A model generated the notes under the pieces. That model saw nothing but the letters and a program-made list of their open reading frames with translations, ran no database searches and was not told the DNA's origin. Shown in pieces: positions 40,101 through 50,519 of a stretch of 64,000 nt of DNA. Within the stretch, counting starts at the first letter, position 1. Each line of letters begins with the position of its first letter. Position numbers and translations under genes: made by a program. Source of the stretch: Holothuria scabra (Eukaryota > Echinodermata > Holothuroidea > Aspidochirotida > Holothuriidae); contig CM074190.1 of NCBI GenBank assembly GCA_037179385.1, positions 8,085,784 to 8,149,783 of the forward strand. Reading direction: 5' to 3'.

Positions 40101-43100
40101 ATGGTTTGAAGAGGACCCTGTAATATTTCAAACAAATTTTAAATTTGAATGGAGAACAATATTGTGATTTTGCGTTACCTTACCTTGCATTATTCCTAAA
40201 ATTTGATTTGAACTACTTGAGCAAGTCCAAAACTTTAACACACAAAACCATAGCAGACAGGGATCTTGCTATGCATATATTCACATGTACGGTAGCGACA
40301 ATCTGCACATAGGCTCAAGTACAGTATGCTATGTCAATGTATTTAAGGAGTCTGTGGTTCTTCCTCATCCATCACAAACTCAGTTTATTGCTTCGGGGTG
40401 AGTATACAAGACCCCACTGTGTAATCATAGCACTGTCAATGTAGTACATGCATTGTGACATTGTGGCTTTTTTTCACATCTCTTCAGACTTACTTCAAGT
40501 CACCATACAAATCAAATCCCTCAGTGGTAATGACAAAGAAAGTTGCATTATTAAAAACAAATGATGAACCAACTGCCATTGTGCTTGGTACTCAGCATAA
40601 GAAATAGAGTAGGGAAAGCACACCAGTGATCCACAACTGGAAAAAAGGATGCAGCCAGTGCAACTTAATCAACTGGTTTTAAACTGAACTGTGAAACCCC
40701 ATCTAAACCCAAACCCTTTGTGGTAACAGTCTTTGTAAATAAATCGTCTTCGCCATGTATGTAAGTAATTTGAAAGGGATTAATGGTTGGAACCATTTAG
40801 GAAAAAAATTGGAATTGGCCTTCTCCATCTTGACAGGTCTTGATATTAGATATTAAATTTCTCTATCAGCACTGGAAAAGTTGATTTCCCAGGAGAAAGA
40901 TTAGAATGTCCTATCAGCTATTGTATGTATGTATTGACGTATGGAATAGGCCAAATTTCCATAATCAGTACCCAAAATCATCACCGAAGTAGCAAAATTT
41001 CCCAGCAGAGAGTCCCCTCCCCCCCTCGATGTTCAGTATTTTTCCACCCATATTAAAAGTGGGGGAATCCAGAAATATTGACGTAAATGAATTGCTTGTA
41101 AAAACTTTTAATAGATTCTCTTTCTTCATTGCAGAGCTTATCTCATTTGATGATCGGGAAGGGAAGATAGCATATTATGCATCAGACCCATCACCCCATG
41201 CATCCCCTCAAGGTCTGCCATCAGCTACCCCAGCAACTCCTGCAACCAGTGATCCAGTACCCACCCACAGGATAAAAGCACTGACAAAAGGTCGGCATGA
41301 TGGAAGCTATTAATTCTTGTTCTCAATACAATTCTTGATTTTACTTCACTTTTTTTCATACATGTATCTTTTCCTATATTTTTCGTTGTCTCAGTTGCAG
41401 TTGCTAGCCCATATTTTGCAGGCATGGTATGATTTGATTCCAAGTGAAATCTCATTCATTATCATTTTCATTTACACCTTGACATCAAGATCATGTTTCC
41501 ATGCTAGTTTGGTGTGTCATGAATCAACAATTCTTTGCTACGATCTAGTTTCCTGGTCATACCACCTCAGTTCAGTTTCTCTGAGGTAAACTTAACCTCC
41601 ACCCCTTTGATTGTCTTACAATTACCAAAGCTCCTATTTCTTATTGTAGTTACCTCTTGATAATGACCTGTCACGCTTGTCCTGGCACGTTTGATTTTGA
41701 ATTTTGTAACCATTGGCTGAAACTCTCAACCACACATGGTTAACATACCTTTAAAATTTTCTTCTTAATATTCACTGTTAAGGGGAATTTTTATGATAAC
41801 CTTCAATATTAGCAAAATGCAATAGGTATTATCTGTACAGAAGTGTCTCCCATTAACCAACAGTGGTGTGAATATAGTGCTCACTCACAACCAAAGCTAA
41901 GTAAGCTGTACAAAGAAGGGTTTTACACCCAGTAATTATTTGGGCCACAGAGTAGAAAGGACCATGTGACCACATCCAGCCAGATTGTCTGCAAATGCTA
42001 AAAAGGATCTGAATTATCTGTAAGACTTTGGGGAGTTTCATTTATTAATTATAGCTTTCAAATTCACCATTTAAGTTTAACTCCTTTGCTACACATAGTT
42101 TTGCTGCTAAACCATAATTTCAATTGCTCTATATGTAGGGTTTCCTGGGAAATCATTCCATTGCTGAACCCAGGAATAGCTAAATATAAACCTATGGTGT
42201 CTAATTATGTTTTGTACATGGAATATGCTTGAAGAGGAGATATTGTACATATGTGCATCCTCTTGGGCTTTAGCAACTATGGAAGCCTCCATACAAAAAC
42301 GTAGTATTCGCAAAGCTTGTACACACATACAGTGTATGCATAGTATGTGGTTACTGGTCGTTTCTCCCTCCTACCAGTTTACCCCCCAAGTGGAAGTTAT
42401 TTCACACCAAAGTAAAGTAATTTCAACCCCAAATAGTTACCTTACTTGATTAGACTTGCTTTGATTTAGTACATCAGATTTATGTATCTTTTATATTGTG
42501 AAAACATTTTGAAACTGTATTTGATCAAATTCTGAAAAAAACTAGAATAACTCTCCAGCAAAGTTACACAATTTGCAAATGGATAAGACCAACAACCAAT
42601 ATGTCAAGTTGACCTGGGGCCCATTCCACAAAGACTTACGCACAATCTTAAGTTTGATTTCCCATACTTAAGTCAACAGTAAATCATACTAAAGATTGTG
42701 CATAACTCTTTGTGGAACGGGCCCCTGGTATTCTCTTGCACGTCCAGAATGAACATGTGTAGTTTCAGCAACTTCTTTTGTACAATACTAAATTTTCTAA
42801 CACAATTAATGCACTCAATAGTATTATGATTCAATTTTCTGTACTTGTTGTCACCACTTCTTGAAGTAAGAACATGAACGATGTTACTCATCCAACTAAA
42901 CACAACATTCACAACAGTAGCGCACAAATGTATGAGTTGTTACAAATTGAAATGAACAAATTCTCTAACCATTTTTTTTCCATCAAAAAGGAACCTCATT
43001 CTGAAGGAGGATCAAATAAAATGTTTCAATTCACTGGCATTATTTTGTCAATAGTAACCACTTTTTGGAAAGGAACTGCTATGGACAGATTGGCAGATTG

Positions 43101-46100
43101 GGGAGGGGGGGCTGGCAGTTCTTTAAGGCGAACTGGTAAATGCTTGGGGATGAACTGGCATTTTGGGAGCAAATTGGTTGGGGATGAACTAGCAAGGGGT
43201 GAAACCACCAGCTACTGTAATATAATAAATAGCGCAGTTTACATTGGGACAGTGGCAAAAGGGTTAAGTCAGTTTGTGCAAAACACTCTTTTTAATAATG
43301 CAAAATACCACTCCAGCTTTTCCATTAATCATGGTAGCCATTATCCAGCCAGGCTTCCCAATTGATATAAATTTACAAGGAAGATAAATGTAGTTCATAA
43401 GGAAATAGAAAATGAGGAGTGCATTCTCAACGATGAGGATTTTTTTGTTTGTGTGTGCATTTGTAAACAGTAATTTGTCTTTTAATCTTTTGCTTCCCAT
43501 TTATAAATTTAGTGCTGTTGATATTTCAATTTCTGTTTCAAAAGATGAGTACCTGAATCATAAGTAAATGTTAGGCAGAATAAGTGGAAAAACAATCCTT
43601 CCTGTTCTGCATATTTGGCAATGGTACACTACTGACTTATCTGTCTTGTTGATCGTTACGTTTTCAGTGTGTGTGAACATGCATCAGGAATAACTACTGC
43701 CATCTATGGATGGTCACCTTTAGAAAAAAGGCAATATCGAAACTGTGGTTGCCATTGTTTTAAATAGTTGTATTCCTCTTATTGTTTTGTCTTGACTGCA
43801 TGTTTCGCCCTTTCTTCAACTTTCAAATGTTTTCTTACTTATTTCGTAACTTTCTCTTAAGAAAAATGCGTATTGCAAAATTGTATCATTAAATTAAGGT
43901 TTATAGGCAATATTGACCATTTGCTGCCCAACGTGGTGTTAGTATAGCTTTAGGATATCTGTTCCTGCAGACTCCTTTTTCCACTTTCTACAAATTCTAA
44001 AATCAAAAATTCCTCATAAAAAGGAATTAATATGTGTTCCTTATAAAATCTTCCAAAAAAGTACTCTATTTTCAAGTGTGTCAATTTTTAAGTAATCTTT
44101 TCCTTTTTAAATAAATTGAAAGTGTCAAACTGCAGCATTGTAACAAAAGTTTTTTTTCTAAAAGAATAACCACTTGTTTAATTTTCTGGAAATCAAGGTG
44201 AATTGATGGTTTAGTATAGTTGGGTTGTGGAAGCATAGCCATGAAAATTTGCCTGTGTTGGAGGGACTTGAAATCTTAAAATTTATCCTTGTACATTTTC
44301 ACACTTTCTCAAACTTTTAATACTGGTGGATTAAATATTTCAGCAGATACTATCAAATGTAAGAAATTTCAACAAACTACAAAGGTCATCACCTTTCTAA
44401 CTTCACAAAATAATTGCCATTTAAAAGCTCTGCTTCAGACATCAAAGTTTTAAGTTCAAAGATTCCTGTGACAATGTAATTATGGAATTATTTAAGAGAG
44501 AAACAACCAGCTGTTGAGATGATCTTGAATATTTTTCAAACACATTCTGAGAATATATAAAGCTGTCTTACATATTACCTCTGCCCCCCCCCCCCCCTAA
44601 AAATAATAATAAAAAAAATGAGGGACCCTAAAAATAAAAAAAAATGAGAGATGGTGCAAAGCTAGGCAGGCAGCTTGCTAATTTTTCAAATATTCTGTTG
44701 TACAAGTTCTCCTCTTCCAACCCACTTATTTCAATGATGCTTTGTTTCTGAGACTGTATCCACAGAGCATGCTGCATTTCCTATCTACTATGTAAGTATA
44801 CAGGTATGCATTTAAAGCAATGCACAGGTGCACTAAACAAACTTTCTTGTAGTAGTATCACTTTAATAACTTCTCTACCCTTAAGCTTGATTTTGCATAT
44901 AAATGCACCCTTCATAATTAAAGGTGGCATGACACTAAAGAATGTGTTTAAATAGTATGATAATTAATTTATTAATTCCACTCTCATAAATTTCATTTAA
45001 TTTTTTTTTTATTTTTTTATGTGCCATGTCATATTTATTGTGTTTTTGTGAAGAAAAAATTCTTTTACTCATTCAGTCAAATAGGATTGTCAGTTGACGT
45101 GATTGGTAATTCCACAGTGTTGCATTCAGAACTGGGAGAACCTAACATATCTGATTTTCTGTGTTGTAGTCGAGGTGCACCTTGGCCTCAGACTGCCCAG
45201 CCTTATACCATCTTGAGGCTTGCAGTGCCCTTTCCATATAGTGTTAAAAGCCTCTATTCAAGGTTGGCATTGGCCTCACACTGCCAGTCCTTGACTACAA
45301 CACCACTGACTTTGAGTCTTTATTTACAGGTCTTTACTCTTCCAAGTAAAGTGTAGATATTGTCTAATAGAGGCAAGGAAAATGTCCTCTCAACAGGGGT
45401 TTTATGTAACCCTCAGTTGTTATCCTGCATCTTTCTGCTTTAATTCTGTGATGTGCAATATTAAAGACAAAATATGAGGCCTCACCAGGGTGTGTCCCTT
45501 AACAATAATCAGCAATCCTGGACAAAAATATATGGAACAGCCCCTTTCCCCTCTCCCCCCCCCCCCCCAATTGAATGTTGAAATACTTAGTTCAATTTGG
45601 AAAGTAATTTCCATACATAAATTTTGCTGCATTTGGACAAAAAATGTCCCTTCATTTTTGTCTAGGATTGTTAAATTCTTGTCTGCAGAATTAACTATTG
45701 TCATGTGGAAATTTAAAGGGCAGGAGCAGTCTTCCCAAATTGAAGAAGTGTAGTAGACCGTCCAGTTTCATGATTGGCTGTTGGGAGTCAATGAGACAAT
45801 GTTTTTTTCTCTTCAAATGTGAAATTTACCAGAAATAACTTTTTGGTTTACCTTGAATATGCAATAGTAAAGTCTTAAAATGTAATGAAAGATACTTTGA
45901 AGAGAAATAAGATGAAAATTGTGTTATTTAGCTTTTTCTTCAAAATAAGTTTGAGGGACTGCTCTTTACCTTTAAGGGCAAAAACATTCACCACTAACAA
46001 CATTGAAATATTATTTTTTTTTTTTGTCTTTCAAGTACATTTGAGGATATTTCAGGAGTTAGATATTACATATTCAAAGTAAAACCAAGCAGTTACTCTT

Positions 46101-49100
46101 AACAAATTCTACAGTCAAAGAAGAAAAAATATCGTCACACGATTTTCAAAAGTAATTCCTGAAATAGGATAGAATACTTTGCTAATTCAAATTAAGGTGA
46201 CTGTTTTTTAGATTTATTGGAGCTCATCTTGACTTTTGTCTTTTATTGAGGTGTTCTTAAAGGGTGAGTGCAGTAGCCTGCAAAACAAGTTTTGAAGCAA
46301 CAGCTCTTCAAAATATGTTTAATATTTTATGACTTCAATGTTACATATTCAAGTTAAACCAAGAAGGAAATCCTAATAAATTTCACATCTGGGGAGGAAA
46401 AATATTGTCACATGATACTCAAGAGCGAATCATAAATCACAAAAGTCCATTCCGCTACTTCAAGGAAGATTGACCGACTGCATTTATTCTTTAAGCAGCC
46501 ACAAGGGCAGTCGTAATTGTTAAACCAGGGTCATTGCATGCTGATCTTCCCTGGTAAATTTTCTTCTTGTCTCTTTGGGATTTTATTTTCCAGGTGTTTC
46601 TTGCTCAAAGCTTTATCCTTATGACACTTGCAGTCTTTCACCTAAGATTGACATTTCCCAGTTACCTGGGTAATAGTTTGCATCGGGAACAATGTGCACA
46701 GTTTTTAAGACATTATATGAATGCTGAAAAGTGATTTGTTCAAAACAAAGCCAAATATTCCAAAACAGATTTGGGATAAACTGCTGGGGACAAAATGGTG
46801 GTTTACACTTTCTCCTGGGAGTTGTATGTCTGCACATTATTTTTATTTTAGATAGAGAAAAGGATTGACAAAACAGTTGATATAGTTTTCATCTATGGTC
46901 ATGCTTCTAGCAACAGTTTGCCTACTTCACCAGTTTTCAAGTTTAGAAAGTGTTACAACTGAAATTTGAGTTAAGCATATATTGAATTCCAACTTGTTAC
47001 GTTTAGAATACTGCTCTACATGTTTCCATTACAGTTTGGTAATACTTTAATTGGTATTGTAAATGGCTTCTTTGGAAACCTTGAAAATATGCTAGTCAAT
47101 GCAATTGCTCAGGATGGTAAGATCGGCACCTTTTATTTCCCTTTGACAAGAAATCGCTGAGTCTTTGAGCTATTTGGTTTTATTGCCATCACTAGATGGT
47201 CTAGCAAGTGAAATTCCTGTTCAACATTTCTTTTTCAACCTGGCAATCAATCTTTTGTTTTAACTGTCAGAGAACATTCATCTTATTTCATTCCATTTTA
47301 ATAGTCTTTTCTCCCTTGTCACCAAATTTTAAATTTCATTTCTTTCACTGTTAGATTGTATCATATTCAACATTTTCAAAATGATACCTTCACTGTACCA
47401 CATTAATCATTGTCTCCATCTTTGTCGCTACATGTGGTAGACCATTGGGCAAACTTGACTAATAAATGATTCAAGTTGCATGTAGTGAATTTTGACCTTA
47501 TTGTGCACACACAATAGCATGGACAAAGGCTTACAAGGCGGGGTGCGGGGGGAAAGGGCACTCCCCCTCCCAATTTGGGCAAAACAGTTGGTCCATTTGG
47601 GCAAAACATGATAAGAGAAGCCATTATTCGGGCAAAATTAGCTCTGTCCCTCCTCACAAAAATTATCCCTGTATGCCTATGGGGTGTACCCTTGAGCAAT
47701 TCAATGCATGCTACTGTAACGTTGTCAGGGAAGTGTGTTTTTGTGTGAATTGGGGGAGTGGCTAAAAGCCAACTGTGCAGAAGGAATTGGTACTATCTCT
47801 ACTGAATTGGAAGAGCATTTAAGGATAATCAAAAAAGTCAGAAGCACGATGAGGCTGTAGTCAGTGGGGCGCTCTCACCTATTTTCTGAATGCTATGCAT
47901 TGTATGAGATAGAATGATATTTTACATGTAGTTGTCTGGCTAAAGGCTACTCATGGTAGATTTGCATGGTCTGACTTGCATGAATGCATCATCCAAACAT
48001 TGCTTGGTCTTATTGTAATGGCTATTAGTGTAATTATTTTGAGTACAGTATTAGCATTTTGTAGTGACTTAAAAATCTATGAAAATACATCTTTTTTGGT
48101 CATTCAAGTGTATAATCAACCAATGTGTGCATATAAATATATATATATATATAGGTCAAAAAAAGGTTATAGAAAGTGCTTAAAAGTTTGGGCAAAACTC
48201 CATGATGTTTCTAAAATAAACCCTTCTTAGATGGCAAAAACCAAATGGAAGAACAGTGAGAATGGACAAACACAGAGTAAATTTAATCCTGTCCCAATAA
48301 AGCAAAACCAGATAAAAGCGTGTGTTTGAAAAAACAAGTGCGTCTGGCGAGACACAAAACACAATAAAGAGGGGAGTGCCCTCTAGAAAAAGGTACACGC
48401 TGAAAATCATATCAATCAAAAATGTGGAAAATAACCCCGGACTGGCAAAAAGGTACACACAGAAAACAGTAATGAGCAAAAAAGTTGAAAATAAGCCTGC
48501 ACTGACAAAAAAGGTAAACACAATAGTCGAGCACAGCCAAATTGGTTCAAAAGAGAGTCACGGATAGGCAAAACAGGCGTAAAAGGGAGGAATGGAGGTG
48601 GAAATTACAAAAGATCTGTCCTAACATAAAGGCTCTGTGGGGACAGAGATCCAAGCCTCAAACGTGCTTCATGATACTATGCACCTTTTCAGCACTTAGG
48701 CAGTCACTGTCAGAGTCTTGGCACATTATGGCTGCTTTAATGGTGAAGTTCTATATTGAACAAGTTGAAGGGGGATTGAAATACACAGCCACCAGGTACC
48801 CTTGGAAATTTTGTTTGATTGACCTAAGGTGTTTGGTGACTTGGTCTGAGAGGTGACATTTCGTCTCTCCCACATACAGTGAGTTACAACTCTCACAAGC
48901 TAAAATGTAAGTTACATTTTTTTTAATGTAGTTGACATTTTAGAGTTTTCCACAAACTTTTAAGCACATTCTACTACCTCTTATCAACCTACATATTTCT
49001 ACAGTGCTCTGCAATATTTCGACCATTTATAATATATATATACATATATACAGCTCTTACTTAGATGTGCATACATGTTAGGGTGTCAGACAGTTTTACT

Positions 49101-50487
49101 CTGACGAGACGAGGTGTTGGCGTGTCAGCAACACAGCCTCTTTCCTCCTTCCCCCCCTTTTCCTTTTTGGCACCCTTCCTTCTTTACTGCCATTTGACAG
49201 GCTTCTTGATTTTATTGGATGTTTTTTGTCTAAGGAAGCAGCATTTTTCAAAATGTGCCATAGAATCCAGGTACACACCAGGCCTTTGATAATTCTAGAG
49301 CCACACTGTTGACTAAAGTCCTTAACCAGACTATATAGAAGATGTGTGTTAGGTAAAAGTATCTCATGACATTAAATCTGCAGAACCTTGAGGTAAAAAG
49401 CTGCATCTGTCCCTCCCAGTTATTGGATACATTTATACATGATGCTAACATAGTATTTTCATTATTGTAAATTGGTCACCATTCTTGTGTTGTGCTTTTA
49501 TCATAACGTATTTCTTTTCTTGCCCTATCTTTAGGTATGCAGCGTGCTTTCCCATGGACCAGGGAACAAGTAATTTCTCCTGTTATACCTCCCAAACAAA
49601 AAGCATCTTTTAAACATGACAGTACAGTCAGTAGTTCTGCTGTGCATGTTAACAATTCCCATTCAAACAACCCATCTAATATCAAAGATGAGTCCCCTGG
49701 TGCCTCTTTCCTTCCCCCTCCGTTACCTCCCCCAAGAGCTGCCAGCCCCATTGTAACTGACAAAACAGCTAATTTTTTAGAAGATGATAAGTCTACTGTC
49801 TACGAAGTTGAAGATATCAATCAGCTTAGTCCCATGTCTAGACGTGCCCCAATACCCAGTCCTGGTCCCCCTAGCCTCAAGCCTTCCCCTCCAGTGCCCA
49901 GTGTCAAGCCAAGAGGGCTGAGGAAAGATAGCTCAGGATCACCAGTGAAGTCTCAGAATTCTTTGGAGGCAGAGAATGATGCTCCACCAATCCCAGTCAA
50001 GATGAAGTCACCTGCTGCTGTTTCTCTGGATGACCAAGATGTAAGTTTAGCATTTAATCTCCAGTGACTTTTCTTTAAGGTCTTGTAAGAACGGCAAAAA
50101 TATTCCAGACTCTTCCCTCCAAACACTGTAGCAATACCCAAATGCCAGCGGTCATTTGTAGGCCTAAAAGCAAAGTTGTACATAGATTTCTTTAATTCTG
50201 TTTTATTGTCATACAGGAAGTATGTAAGGTATTTTGCTGACCTGCTTATAGCATTTAAATGTATATGAGAAATCTCATTTAGGTAAAGGTATCCTTGAAC
50301 CTGTGCACTTTGCAATAAACTATTGTACAGTGGGATAGAGCATGCTATTCAAAATCTCTGATTGTGACCCAAGTCTCATAGTCAATGCAAACATGACTCA
50401 ACAAATACCCAGGTTTTTGGTTTCTATGATAAGAGAAACCTATGCATTCATGATGGCGTATGTGTGTATGTATGTATGTATGTGTGT

Positions 50488-50519
<32 letters not shown>

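Noticed and set aside
42874..43365. 163-aa plus-strand ORF
   Set aside because: It is the second-longest of the open frames here, but it has no domain character. Its middle is built from repeated GGGGATGAACTGGCA-like words, and no splice sites link it to SHIP in phase.
45021..45356. 111-aa plus-strand ORF with an upstream acceptor-like site as an extra SHIP exon
   Set aside because: Much of it is the small TIR element at 45161-45304, and no donor restores the phase needed at 49535.
48180..48521. 113-aa minus-strand hydrophobic ORF with internal repeats
   Set aside because: It is explained by the A-rich ~67-bp tandem repeat. Poly-T codons give Phe/Leu runs that mimic membrane segments.
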